DNA from: Alphaproteobacteria bacterium | GTDB lineage: Bacteria > Pseudomonadota > Alphaproteobacteria > DSM-16000 > Inquilinaceae | DNA length: 64,000 bases | Direction of reading: 5' to 3' | NCBI GenBank assembly: GCA_028281925.1 | Contig: JANQIX010000104.1 | Span: forward strand, 62,001 to 126,000 | In this document: piece by piece, positions 25,874 to 33,412 of the stretch | Layout: every line of letters begins with the position of its first letter | Position numbering within the stretch: the stretch's first letter is position 1 | Notes under the pieces: model-generated | Databases searched by the model: none | What the model was told of the DNA's origin: nothing | What the model saw: the letters and a program-made list of their open reading frames with translations, nothing else | Program-made: the position numbers and the translations under genes

Positions 25874-26061
25874 TGTCACTCTATCGGTCGGGACCCTCGG
25901 GCAGGCGAAGCGTCGCCACAAGGCGGATCGGCGCGGACGCTTACGCCGCGCACGCAGCACCGGCCACCCTTTCCATCACCTTGGTCGTCAATGGGAGTCT
26001 CGTACGGTCACGCGGCTTGTCCGGCCCGTAGGATCTCCAGTGCCCTGCAGTTTCTCTCAAA

Positions 26062-26310
26062 CTATTGGATGTAGCCGCTGATGAAGCGGTTGGGCGGCCC
26101 CGGCTGCGGCTCTGCATAGCAGTCGGCGTTGGCCAGCGTGGAATAGCAGAACACCGAAGACGCGCCGGGCGTGTAGTCGATCGATTCCACCGCGACCGTT
26201 TCCGGCGCGAAAGGATCGAGATCGGTTCCACAACCGGCCGTCAGGCCCGCCAACCCGACGAGCGCAGTGCGAATGGCGCGCCCGGCCCCATGATGAAATC
26301 GACCTCTCAT
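26062..26310 (-). CDS. Small lipoprotein
   Basis: An 82-residue protein with signal peptide and lipobox LTAGC (Cys near 27), then a short mature part. It ends VFCYSTLANADCYAEPQPGPPNRFISGYIQ, with two Cys likely to form a disulphide and a Pro-rich turn. I recall similar short lipoproteins with a DCY-x-x-P-x-PGPPNR motif in other alphaproteobacteria, but no function is known. An outer-membrane or periplasmic face is expected. It lies downstream of the reductase gene at 26462 but is separated from it by two strong hairpins, so independent expression is likely. Confidence 0.75.
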   Translation of the reverse strand: MRGRFHHGAGRAIRTALVGLAGLTAGCGTDLDPFAPETVAVESIDYTPGASSVFCYSTLANADCYAEPQPGPPNRFISGYIQ

Positions 26311-26360
26311 GGAACCGAGCTTGTCCCACGGACATGAACAAGTGGCTAACGGCCGAACTT

Positions 26361-26393
26361 GGTCCGATCACGTCTGACCGACGTAATCGGACC
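26361..26393. terminator. Hairpin, 13-bp stem with one mismatch
   Basis: Arms GGTCCGAT-C-ACGTC and GACGT-A-ATCGGACC around the loop TGACC. It lies between the reductase gene (ends 26462) and the small lipoprotein gene (starts 26310), both minus strand. It lacks a U-tract. Acts as terminator or mRNA end protector by position. Confidence 0.55.
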
Positions 26394-26407
26394 AGGCTCT
26401 AACAGCT

Positions 26408-26469
26408 CGATGTAGAGCGAGAGTGAGACATCAGACTGTCAGAGCCTGATGTCATCGCGCTCTACGTCG
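26408..26469. repeat. Long imperfect inverted repeat at the end of the reductase gene
   Basis: Outer arms CGA-T-GTAGAGCG and CGCTCTAC-G-TCG, inner arms GACATCAG (26427-26434) and CTGATGTC (26446-26453), with small internal loops. The right arm includes the reductase stop codon. The TAGAGCG(C/T)GAT edge recurs at about 1655, upstream of the binding-protein gene, so it may belong to a dispersed palindromic repeat family. Confidence 0.5.
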
Positions 26470-27457
26470 CGTTGACATCGACGACAACGCGTCCCTGTAC
26501 CTGGCCCTTCAGGATCTTACCGGCGAGGTCCGGCAGGCCCGACATGGGTTCGACCCGCGTCATCGTCTCCAACAGCCCCACGGGCAAGTCACGGGCCAAA
26601 CGGGCCCATGCGGCCTCACGCTGATCGCGCGGGCACATGACGCTGTCGATGCCGATCAGCCGCACGCCGCGCAAGAGGAACGGGATCACGCTGCCCGGCA
26701 GATCTGCCCCAGCCACCAAGCCGCAGGCAGCGACCGAGCTGCGATAGCGCATCTGGCTCAACATCTTGGCCAGGGTCGTAGAGCCGACATTGTCGACGGC
26801 CCCGATCCAACGTTCCTTGTCGAGGGGACGGACCGGACCCTCGGAGAGTTCGCTGCGGTCGATCGTTGCCGCCGCGCCCAGGTCCAGCAGATATTGCTGC
26901 GCCTTGCCCGTCGACGCGATGACGCGATAGCCCGCTTTGGCCCCGAGCGCTACGGCAACGCTGCCGACGCCGCCGGAGGCCCCGGTGACCAGCAGGTCGC
27001 CTTCCACGTCCGGCGACAGTCCTTCATCCTCCAGCGCATCCAGCGCCAGGGCCGCGGTGACACCGGCCGTGCCGATGGCCATGGCCAGGCGCGTATCGAA
27101 GGGCTCGGGCACATGCAGCAGCCAGTCCCCCTTGACGCGCGCCTTCTGTGAGTACCCGCCCCAATAGGCCTCGCCGACGCGCCAGCCAGTGCTGACGACC
27201 TTGTCGCCCGGCTTGAAACGCGGATCGTCGGACGCCTCGACGGTGCCGGCAAAATCGACACCGGGGATATGCGGGTAGCTACGCACCAGCTTGCCGATCC
27301 CGTTCAGGATCATGCCGTCCTTGTAGTTCAGCGTGGAGTATTCCACGGCAACTGTGACCTCGCCGGCCGGCAGCTGCTCCACCTCCAACTCCTGCAGACC
27401 GCCTGTGACCTTGCCGTCGCTCTCTTCCAGCACCCAAGCCTTGAACGGACCGGACAT
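26462..27457 (-). CDS. Acrylyl-CoA reductase / YhdH-type quinone oxidoreductase (MDR family)
   Basis: A 331-residue medium-chain reductase without catalytic zinc. It opens FKAWVLEESDGKVTGGLQELEVEQLPAGEVTVAVEYSTLNYKDGM, typical of the YhdH/AcuI group. The NADPH-binding Rossmann motif is VTGASGGVGSVAVALGAKAGYRVIASTGK (about 146-174, GxxGGVG type). The C-terminal IPFLLRGVRLIGIDSV is also diagnostic. AcuI reduces acryloyl-CoA to propionyl-CoA in DMSP and 3-hydroxypropionate routes. No dddA, prp or other linked genes are near, so the exact substrate is open. ATG 27457 follows GGGAGGAAAGG. Confidence 0.88.
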   Translation of the reverse strand: MSGPFKAWVLEESDGKVTGGLQELEVEQLPAGEVTVAVEYSTLNYKDGMILNGIGKLVRSYPHIPGVDFAGTVEASDDPRFKPGDKVVSTGWRVGEAYWGGYSQKARVKGDWLLHVPEPFDTRLAMAIGTAGVTAALALDALEDEGLSPDVEGDLLVTGASGGVGSVAVALGAKAGYRVIASTGKAQQYLLDLGAAATIDRSELSEGPVRPLDKERWIGAVDNVGSTTLAKMLSQMRYRSSVAACGLVAGADLPGSVIPFLLRGVRLIGIDSVMCPRDQREAAWARLARDLPVGLLETMTRVEPMSGLPDLAGKILKGQVQGRVVVDVNAT

Positions 27458-27505
27458 GACCTTTCCTCCCATCGACACGGACGTTCGTGCGACAGTAGAT
27501 AAAGG

Positions 27506-27970
27506 TTAACGCTGCGCTCCGCCACCAGCGCCTTGCCCGCGGCCCTCCCCCCGCAGGTGCCGCCCAAGGGCACGCAGGAACTGGCGGCGCTGCCGGGGCG
27601 TCAATTCGGCGGCAGCTTCGGCCATGGTATCCTGCAGGATTTGCTGCACAGCATTGGTTTCCTGGCGCACCCGGCTTAGCGCTTGGGCAACGCGCTCCGG
27701 GTCATACGGGTCGTCGAGAAAGGCGTCCCGCACGGCCAGTCGGGCTTCGACGACGCCTTCCATGCGCAGCCGGATCTCGTCCTGCTCGGCCTCGAAGGCA
27801 GCCCTGAGGTCGGCCTGTACTGCCTCCGGCAGCACTGCCGCGGCCTCCCGCAAGGCGCCGATGCCAAAGCCGCCGACGGGTTGCCGCGCCACCATGCCAC
27901 TGACAAAGAACCCGACGAGAAACAGGTTCACCGCCAGCGACGCGATCAGGATGGCCGTACGGGCGGTCAT
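27506..27970 (-). CDS. Periplasmic heavy-metal-sensor-like protein (CnrR/CpxP/Spy-type helical)
   Basis: A 154-residue protein with one N-terminal membrane anchor (AILIASLAVNLFLVGFFVSGMVA, about 5-27) and a long all-helical periplasmic part. The pattern PEAVQADLRAAFEAEQDEIRLRMEGVVEARLAVRDAFLDDPYDPERVAQAL then LTPRQRRQFLRAL matches the heavy-metal-resistance/Spy group (CnrX-like, Pfam 13801 type). Its start overlaps the stop of the anti-sigma-like gene by 4 nt (ATGA). By operon it is the periplasmic sensing arm of an ECF sigma unit, as CnrX is for CnrH. The signal may be metal or envelope stress. Confidence 0.8.
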   Translation of the reverse strand: MTARTAILIASLAVNLFLVGFFVSGMVARQPVGGFGIGALREAAAVLPEAVQADLRAAFEAEQDEIRLRMEGVVEARLAVRDAFLDDPYDPERVAQALSRVRQETNAVQQILQDTMAEAAAELTPRQRRQFLRALGRHLRGEGRGQGAGGGAQR

Positions 27971-28470
27971 AGCAGCGTCTCGCCGACCTCAAGGTCAAAG
28001 TCGAACAGCACGAATGCGCTCAGATCGGTCTGTTGTCCCAATCCGATTTCCTCGGCCGGGAGAAATGCGCCGGTGACGAGCCCGCAGGCTAGCGCGGCGG
28101 CGAGCGCCGCCGCCGGCCGCCAAGCCGGCAGTTCCGGCCACAACGCACCGATGGACCGACGGATCCAGCTGCTGCGCTGGCGCGCAGACGGCGCCGGCCC
28201 GGCCACCGGCGCTGCTGCCAGAAGACGTTCGGTCAGGTCCGGCGAAGGTTCGGCAACCGGCAGGCTGTCCAGCAGATCGTCGAGTTTCCGCGCGTCGTCC
28301 ATCAAGGTCCGCGCCTCGGCAGATTCGGCGACCAGCGCCAGCGCAGCCGCCCGTTCGACTTCGGGCCACCGTTCCGCCGCAGCGCCATAGGCATCCAGCA
28401 GGGTTCGGAACCGATCGATCGAGATCGGCTGGCGCACGATCCGCTCGCCGTTGCCGTTGGAACCGGTCAT
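27967..28470 (-). CDS. Putative anti-sigma factor, single-pass membrane protein
   Basis: A 167-residue protein directly after the ECF sigma gene (13-nt gap). A cytosolic N-terminal part (about 1-110) is helical and acidic: RFRTLLDAYGAAAERWPEVERAAALALVAESAEARTLMDDARKLDDLLDSLP. This style is common in alphaproteobacterial anti-sigma factors that lack a zinc motif. One membrane helix follows (AAALAAALACGLVTGAFL, about 125-142), then a short periplasmic tail. ATG 28470 follows GGGAGA. It overlaps the sensor-like gene by 4 nt. Function is assigned from position and topology, not from a named domain. Confidence 0.65.
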   Translation of the reverse strand: MTGSNGNGERIVRQPISIDRFRTLLDAYGAAAERWPEVERAAALALVAESAEARTLMDDARKLDDLLDSLPVAEPSPDLTERLLAAAPVAGPAPSARQRSSWIRRSIGALWPELPAWRPAAALAAALACGLVTGAFLPAEEIGLGQQTDLSAFVLFDFDLEVGETLL

Positions 28471-28483
28471 CGAATGTCTCCCG

Positions 28484-29035
28484 CTAGGCATCCGCTTCAT
28501 CCGCCAGACGCCGCCGCAACGTGCGCCGCCCCCTTGCCAACAGCGATTCCACAGCCTCCACCCCCACGCCCAGAACGGCGGCGGCATCGGCATTGCTGAG
28601 CCCCTGATGGTGGCAAAGCACGATGGCGGCCCGCTGCCGCTCCGGCAGATCCGCCAGGGCCGCCGCCACCCGCCGCGCCGTTTCGTCTGCGGCATAGGCT
28701 TGTGCAGGATCGGGCCGCGTATCGACGGGATCGATCCCCCCATCGAGCGGCGTCGTCGGACGCCTGCGGCGGATCCTGTCGATCGCCAGATTGTGGGCCA
28801 CGCGGAACAGCCAGGTGGAAAGCTTGGCCCCGCCCGGTCGCCAGCGCGGAGCTTCCGTCCAGAGCCTGAGAAACGTCTCCTGAGCGACCTCTTCGGCGTC
28901 GTCGCGGTCGCTCAGCAGCCGTCCGGCAAAGGCGGTCACGGGGCGCAGGTGGCGCTGCACAAGCATACCGCAGGCCGCGCGATCCCCGGCGCTCGCCCGC
29001 TGCATCAGCGCGTCGTCTTCGCTCTGCGTCACCAC
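28484..29035 (-). CDS. ECF-family RNA polymerase sigma factor
   Basis: A 183-residue group 4 sigma factor. Region 2 spans about 20-90 (FAGRLLSDRDDAEEVAQETFLRLW, with the core-binding and -10 segments WLFRVAHNLAIDRIRRRRP). Region 4 spans about 120-175 (ALADLPERQRAAIVLCHHQGLSNADAAAVLGVGVEAVESLLARGRRTLRRRL). Start is one of two adjacent GTG codons (29035 or 29032); no strong ribosome site is seen. It is the core of a four-gene minus-strand unit: EF-hand protein, sigma, anti-sigma-like, metal-sensor-like. Confidence 0.92.
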   Translation of the reverse strand: MVTQSEDDALMQRASAGDRAACGMLVQRHLRPVTAFAGRLLSDRDDAEEVAQETFLRLWTEAPRWRPGGAKLSTWLFRVAHNLAIDRIRRRRPTTPLDGGIDPVDTRPDPAQAYAADETARRVAAALADLPERQRAAIVLCHHQGLSNADAAAVLGVGVEAVESLLARGRRTLRRRLADEADA

Positions 29036-29085
29036 GCCGTCCGGCTTGCCGCGTCATCATCTCCGTGTCGCGGGCGCCCGCGAAC

Positions 29086-29550
29086 CTAACCGCCCCGGGG
29101 CCCGTTTCCCCTTTCTGGTATCTCGTCGCGCGTGATGACGCCATCGCCGTTCGCGTCCAGCCGCTCGAACAGACCCCCCGACCGTCCCAGCGCATGCTCC
29201 TCGGCAGAGACGGTCCCGCTGCCGTCGGTGTCCAGTCGCTCCATGCGCTGGTCCACGCGGTCGCCCAGCCGCACCGACCCGAAGGTCAGCGCCTCGTCAC
29301 GCGTCATCTCGCCGTCGCCGTCCGCATCGATCTGAAGGAACATCTCCTCACGGACGGTCTCGACCTCCTTGACCGTGATCTGACCGTCGCCGTCGGTGTC
29401 AAAGCGGTCGAACATCGCTCCAGCCGTTCCCATCTGGCCTGGGCGACCGCCCGGCAGCGGCCCCGACCCAGGAAAGCCATCCTGCGCCACGCCCGTTCCC
29501 GGCAACATCAGAGCCACGGCAATCGCCGCGGCAAGAGACTTCATCGCCAT
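29086..29550 (-). CDS. Secreted EF-hand calcium-binding protein
   Basis: A 154-residue exported protein. The signal peptide MAMKSLAAAIAVALMLPGTGVAQ is cut near residue 23. Four EF-hand loops follow: DTDGDGQITVKE (about 52), DADGDGEMTRDE (about 76), DTDGSGTVSAEE (about 107) and DANGDGVITRDE (about 131). Each keeps the D-x-D/N-x-D/S-G calcium ligands and a terminal Glu. It lies 50 nt before the ECF sigma gene and is likely co-transcribed or controlled by it. A periplasmic calcium sensor or buffer is the natural reading. The promoter is not evident, though a small GC hairpin lies upstream. Confidence 0.88.
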   Translation of the reverse strand: MAMKSLAAAIAVALMLPGTGVAQDGFPGSGPLPGGRPGQMGTAGAMFDRFDTDGDGQITVKEVETVREEMFLQIDADGDGEMTRDEALTFGSVRLGDRVDQRMERLDTDGSGTVSAEEHALGRSGGLFERLDANGDGVITRDEIPERGNGPRGG

Positions 29551-29663
29551 CCGTCTCTGGCTCCCTTCGTGCGCCTGCGAAGTACAGCGGCGGTCTCAGC
29601 TCCGCCGTTTCCTCCTTTACACGCACGAACGGACAGAACCCGTCGCTGCCTACAGTCGCAACC

Positions 29664-31010
29664 CTATCGGCCGCCCTGCGGCACTCCGACGAACCGGACA
29701 GGGCGACCGTCGGGGGAGCCGTGCAACGTGCCGTCGCGCATGACGATGCGCCCGCGGATGACCGTGGCCACTGGCCAGCCGGTCACACGGCGCCCATGGA
29801 AGGGTGTCCAGCCGCAGCGGCTTTCGATCCACGCATCGGTGATCTCACGCTCGGCAGCGAGATCAACGATCGTGAAATCGGCATCGTAGCCGGCGGCAAC
29901 GCGCCCCTTGCCGACGATCCCGTAGATACGCTGGGGCCCGGCGCTGGTCAGGTCGACGAAACGCTCAAGGCTCAGCCGCCCTGCCGCGACATGGTCCAGC
30001 ATGATCGGCACCAGCGTCTGCACGCCGGGCATGCCGCTGGGGCTGGCAGGATAGGCCTTTGCCTTCTCCTCCCGCGTATGCGGGGCGTGGTCCGAGCCGA
30101 CGGCATCGACGGTGCCGTCGGCAACCGCCCGCCACAAAGCCTCGCGCTCGGCGGCATCGCGGATCGGCGGGTTCATCTGTGCCAGGCTTCCCAGCGCCTG
30201 ATAACACTCCGGTGCCGCCAGTGTCAGATGTTGCGGCGTCACCTCCACCGTCGCCACGTCCCGATGGGCCGCCAGCAGCGTCATCTCTTCGCCGGTCGTG
30301 ATGTGCAGCACGTGGACCGGACGGTTGGCGGCCCGTGCCAAGGCCAGAATGCGCCGGGTCGCGCGGATCGCCGTCTCGCGGTCACGCCAGACCGGATGGT
30401 ATTCGTGTGTCACCTCTTCCGGCATCTCGCCGCGCCGTTGCACCAGCCGCTGCTCGTCTTCCGCATGGACGGCGACACGGCGCCTGCCGTTGGCGAGAAC
30501 GCGCGCCAGATCGCTGTCCTCCGGCACCAGAAGGTCCCCCGTTGAGGATCCCATGAAGATCTTCACGCCGGAGGTTCCGGGAAGCTGCTCCAGCTCACCC
30601 AGCCATTCGGCATTGTCCGCAGTGGCCCCGACGAAGAAGGCGTGATCGCACCAGGCACGTTCACGGGCCCGCCGCAGCTTGTCGTCCAGCGCGGCGGCAT
30701 CGACAGTCAGCGGCTTGGTGTTCGGCATCTCGAACACGGCCGTCACCCCGCCCGCGACGGCGGCACGCGTTCCGTGCTCCAGGTCTTCCTTATGCTCCAG
30801 CCCCGGCTCACGGAAATGGACCTGCGTGTCGATGACGCCCGGCAGCACATGCAGCCCGGTGCAGGGCAGCACGTCATCGGCGGCGCCGGGGCTCAAGTCT
30901 CCGATCGCGACGATGCGGCCGTCGCGCACACCGACGTCGGTGGCAACCAAACCGCCGGGTGTGAAGACCTGGCCGCCCTTAAGGATCAGGTCGTACCGCT
31001 CTGTCGTCAT
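29664..31010 (-). CDS. pyrC: Dihydroorotase-like cyclic amidohydrolase, first metal His replaced by Gln
   Basis: A 448-residue class I dihydroorotase/allantoinase-type TIM barrel. Motifs: DTQVHFREPGLEHKEDLEHG (strand 1), GVKIFMGSST (carboxylated Lys), VAVHAEDE, HVLHITT, and SDHAPHTREEKAK with the catalytic Asp. The usual HxH of strand 1 reads Q-V-H, so one alpha-metal ligand is changed; as I recall, this Gln form recurs in related alphaproteobacterial proteins, so it may be a subfamily trait. It could make dihydroorotate or serve a related cyclic amide. ATG 31010 follows AGGAGAGAG. It overlaps the glycosyltransferase gene stop by 4 nt (ATGA). Confidence 0.82.
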   Translation of the reverse strand: MTTERYDLILKGGQVFTPGGLVATDVGVRDGRIVAIGDLSPGAADDVLPCTGLHVLPGVIDTQVHFREPGLEHKEDLEHGTRAAVAGGVTAVFEMPNTKPLTVDAAALDDKLRRARERAWCDHAFFVGATADNAEWLGELEQLPGTSGVKIFMGSSTGDLLVPEDSDLARVLANGRRRVAVHAEDEQRLVQRRGEMPEEVTHEYHPVWRDRETAIRATRRILALARAANRPVHVLHITTGEEMTLLAAHRDVATVEVTPQHLTLAAPECYQALGSLAQMNPPIRDAAEREALWRAVADGTVDAVGSDHAPHTREEKAKAYPASPSGMPGVQTLVPIMLDHVAAGRLSLERFVDLTSAGPQRIYGIVGKGRVAAGYDADFTIVDLAAEREITDAWIESRCGWTPFHGRRVTGWPVATVIRGRIVMRDGTLHGSPDGRPVRFVGVPQGGR

Positions 31011-31987
31011 TCTCTCTCCTCCCCTCCCGCGTCATGCCGCCAATCGTCATGCAGGCGGCGGACAACGGCCTCGACGGCATCGACCGTCAGGCTGTCCATC
31101 AGCGTATCGGTCGTGCGGTGATCGTAGCCGGGGGCCGCCATCATCTCCTCCACCGAAACCGGCGTGGCGGCGACCGCCGTCCACCGCCCCCAGGGTCGAT
31201 AGCGCGCGGGCCACCCCGGGCCGAAGAGTGCCACCGTTGGCAGCCCGCCCGCTGCGGCCATGTGCATCAGTCCGCTGTCGAGGCCGATGAAGAAGGCAGA
31301 TCGCGCAAGACAGGCCGCGGCGATCGCCGGATCGGTGCGGCCCATAAGGTCGGCGATCGTCTCTGCGGGCAAGCCTTCCAGCAGCGGTGCCGCCCGCACC
31401 CGTTCGTCGGCCGTGCCGAACACCGCGACGCGATGACCGGAAAATGGCGCCCCCGGCCCGGTCAACCTGACAATCAGGTCGGCAAACCGCTCCTGACGCC
31501 ATTCCTTGCCGCGCCAGTTGGCTGTCGGCGCCACGGCCAGAATGGGCGGTCCGTCCGGCAGCAGCCGTGCTGCCTCTGCCCGCATGGCGGCGTCGAACCA
31601 GAGGCGCGGCGGCGGCGGCGGATCGATGCCGATCAGCGCCCCGTATTCCTCCACCACATGGACGCAGTCGTCCCTGCGGCCGCTGCGCATCATGCGGCAG
31701 CGGGCGCGGACCAGAAACGACACGGCGGAATTGCGGAGATCCACAACCATGCCCCAGCGCGTTCCCGCCACCGATCGCCACAGCGCCAGCCAGTGTCCGC
31801 CGCGCCGGCGCTTGTCCAGCACGATCAGCCGCTGCAGGCCCGGAACTGCGGCAAAAAGCCCGGCAGCCACCGGCCCGCAAGCCACAGTCACCTCGGCTCC
31901 CGGATGCCGGTCCAACAGCGCACCCAGGATGCCGGTGGACAGGACCGCGTCGCCCAGCCGATTTGCCGTGATGAACAGGATCTTCAA
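31007..31987 (-). CDS. Glycosyltransferase family 9 (heptosyltransferase-like)
   Basis: A family 9 glycosyltransferase of about 326 residues, as used for LPS core heptose transfer at the inner membrane. It opens with the family start KILFITANRLGDAVLSTGILGALLDRHPGAEVTVACG. The C-terminal nucleotide-sugar region FFIGLDSGLMHMAAAGGLPTVALFGPGWPARYRPWG is diagnostic. No ATG fits. TTG 31987 gives the exact family N-terminus; another TTG at 32029 would add 14 unmatched residues. It overlaps the dihydroorotase-like gene by 4 nt, an odd pairing that is probably just packing. Divergent from the YgfZ-like gene. Confidence 0.85.
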   Translation of the reverse strand: MKILFITANRLGDAVLSTGILGALLDRHPGAEVTVACGPVAAGLFAAVPGLQRLIVLDKRRRGGHWLALWRSVAGTRWGMVVDLRNSAVSFLVRARCRMMRSGRRDDCVHVVEEYGALIGIDPPPPPRLWFDAAMRAEAARLLPDGPPILAVAPTANWRGKEWRQERFADLIVRLTGPGAPFSGHRVAVFGTADERVRAAPLLEGLPAETIADLMGRTDPAIAAACLARSAFFIGLDSGLMHMAAAGGLPTVALFGPGWPARYRPWGRWTAVAATPVSVEEMMAAPGYDHRTTDTLMDSLTVDAVEAVVRRLHDDWRHDAGGEERE

Positions 31988-32091
31988 GGGTCGCCACCGC
32001 GATCGGGACGGGGACGGGCGGCTTGCCAAGCGGCATCGATCCGCCCAACTGTGAGGCCATCGGGTTTCGTCATTTCCGGATCGCCAACGTC

Positions 32092-32976
32092 ATGCCTTCC
32101 TATGTCCTGCTGTCAAGCCGCGGTGTCCTGTCGGTCTCGGGCGACGATCAGGTGGCCTTCCTGCAGGGGCTCGTATCCAACGATGTGCGAAGCGCGGCAC
32201 CGGACCGTGTGCTGTTTTCGGCCTTCCTGACACCCCAGGGCAAGTACCTCCACGACTTCTTCATCGTCCACCATGGTGGCAGCCTGCTGTTGGAGTGTGA
32301 GGCGGAACGGTCCGCCGATCTCTTGAAGCGGCTGAAGATCTTCCGCCTTCGCTCGAAGGTCGATCTCGCAGATGCCGGGAATGCCTTCACGGCCGCCGCC
32401 GTGCTGGCCCATGATGCGCCGACGCTGTTCGGCCTGCCGGACCGGCCGGGGTCGGCGGTACCGTGGGGCGGCGGCATCGCCTATGTGGACCCAAGGCTGG
32501 CGGCGATGGGTGTGCGCGTCCTCTTGCCACGCGATCGGGCCGAAAGCGAGCTGCGCGCCCTGGGCCTGGAGCCCGCGGGCATCGACCATTACGAGCGTCT
32601 GCGCCTCGCCCAGGGCGTGCCCGATGGCAGCCGCGATGTTGCGGTGGAAAAGGCGACGCTCTTGGAAAGCAATTTCGATGAGCTGAACGCCATCGCCTGG
32701 GATAAGGGCTGCTATATGGGTCAGGAGTTGACGGCGCGAACCAAGTACCGCGGCCTCGTCAAGCGGCGCCTCGTGCCGGTGGATATCGATGGCCCAATCC
32801 CGCCCTCGGGCACGGCAATCACCGCCGACGGGCGGGAAGTGGGCGAGATGCGCTCGGCGCTGGAAGCCTATGGCCTCGCGGTGCTGCGCCTCGACATCCT
32901 GGAAGACCTACGGGAGCCGTTGACCGCCGGCGAGTGCCGCCTCCGGCCGCGCAAGCCCGAATGGGCGGCATTCTGA
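32092..32976 (+). CDS. ygfZ: YgfZ/GcvT-type folate-binding protein
   Basis: A 294-residue protein of the YgfZ (IbaG/Iba57) family, which uses a folate in the assembly or repair of certain iron-sulphur clusters. The N-terminal segment LSVSGDDQVAFLQGLVSNDV and the fingerprint DKGCYMGQELTAR (K-G-C-Y-x-G-Q-E, about 209-221), with its conserved Cys, are intact. ATG 32092 gives the family start. Upstream in-frame TTG and GTG codons would add unrelated residues. It is divergent from the glycosyltransferase gene and 40 nt before a VOC gene, perhaps co-transcribed. Confidence 0.9.
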   Translation: MPSYVLLSSRGVLSVSGDDQVAFLQGLVSNDVRSAAPDRVLFSAFLTPQGKYLHDFFIVHHGGSLLLECEAERSADLLKRLKIFRLRSKVDLADAGNAFTAAAVLAHDAPTLFGLPDRPGSAVPWGGGIAYVDPRLAAMGVRVLLPRDRAESELRALGLEPAGIDHYERLRLAQGVPDGSRDVAVEKATLLESNFDELNAIAWDKGCYMGQELTARTKYRGLVKRRLVPVDIDGPIPPSGTAITADGREVGEMRSALEAYGLAVLRLDILEDLREPLTAGECRLRPRKPEWAAF

Positions 32977-33016
32977 AGCGAAATGGCCTGACGGCCACGA
33001 GGGACCGAGACGAACC

Positions 33017-33412
33017 ATGCAAACGTTTCATTCCCTGACCATCATAATCAAGGTTCCTGACATCCGTAGAGCCATCGACTTCTATGGGACCATCGGCTTC
33101 GATTTGGTCGGCACTGACGAAGCTCACTATGGAGACGGGAACATCTATTGGGCGATGCTGCGCAACGGCGGGGCATCGATGATGCTGAACGTCCATGGCG
33201 ACGACACGCCGAAGACCAGCCAGGATTTCTACCTGCGCGTTGAGAACGCCGACGCCCTCTATGAGGCGATCAAGGACAAGGTGACGGTCACCGAGGAACT
33301 GTACGACCAGTTCTATGGCATGCGGGACTTCTGGTTCAGCGACCCGTTCGGATATCAGTGGGGTGCAGGTCATCCGCTGGGCGAGGTCTCCGAGCCCGAA
33401 GGCGGGGAATAG
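33017..33412 (+). CDS. VOC (glyoxalase/bleomycin-resistance) family protein
   Basis: A 131-residue single VOC module pair (two beta-alpha-beta-beta-beta units). It begins FHSLTIIIKVPDIRRAIDFYGTIGFDLVG, then YWAMLRNGGASMMLNVHGDD, and in the second half DFYLRVENADALYEAIKDKVTV and RDFWFSDPFGYQWGAGHP. The metal positions are only partly kept: the usual first His falls in FHSL, and the last Glu is not clear. Such proteins may be dioxygenases, resistance proteins or simple binders. It lies downstream of ygfZ by 40 nt. Substrate unknown. Confidence 0.8.
   Translation: MQTFHSLTIIIKVPDIRRAIDFYGTIGFDLVGTDEAHYGDGNIYWAMLRNGGASMMLNVHGDDTPKTSQDFYLRVENADALYEAIKDKVTVTEELYDQFYGMRDFWFSDPFGYQWGAGHPLGEVSEPEGGE

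Noticed and set aside
29595-29630. GC hairpin CGGCGG/CCGCCG with T-rich flank on the plus strand as a terminator
   Set aside because: No plus-strand gene ends before it. The stem is only 6 bp, and it probably lies in the leader of the EF-hand gene without a clear role.
31988-32029. Longer start (TTG 32029) for the family 9 glycosyltransferase
   Set aside because: Adds 14 Arg/Ser/Pro residues before the conserved first strand. TTG 31987 gives the family N-terminus.
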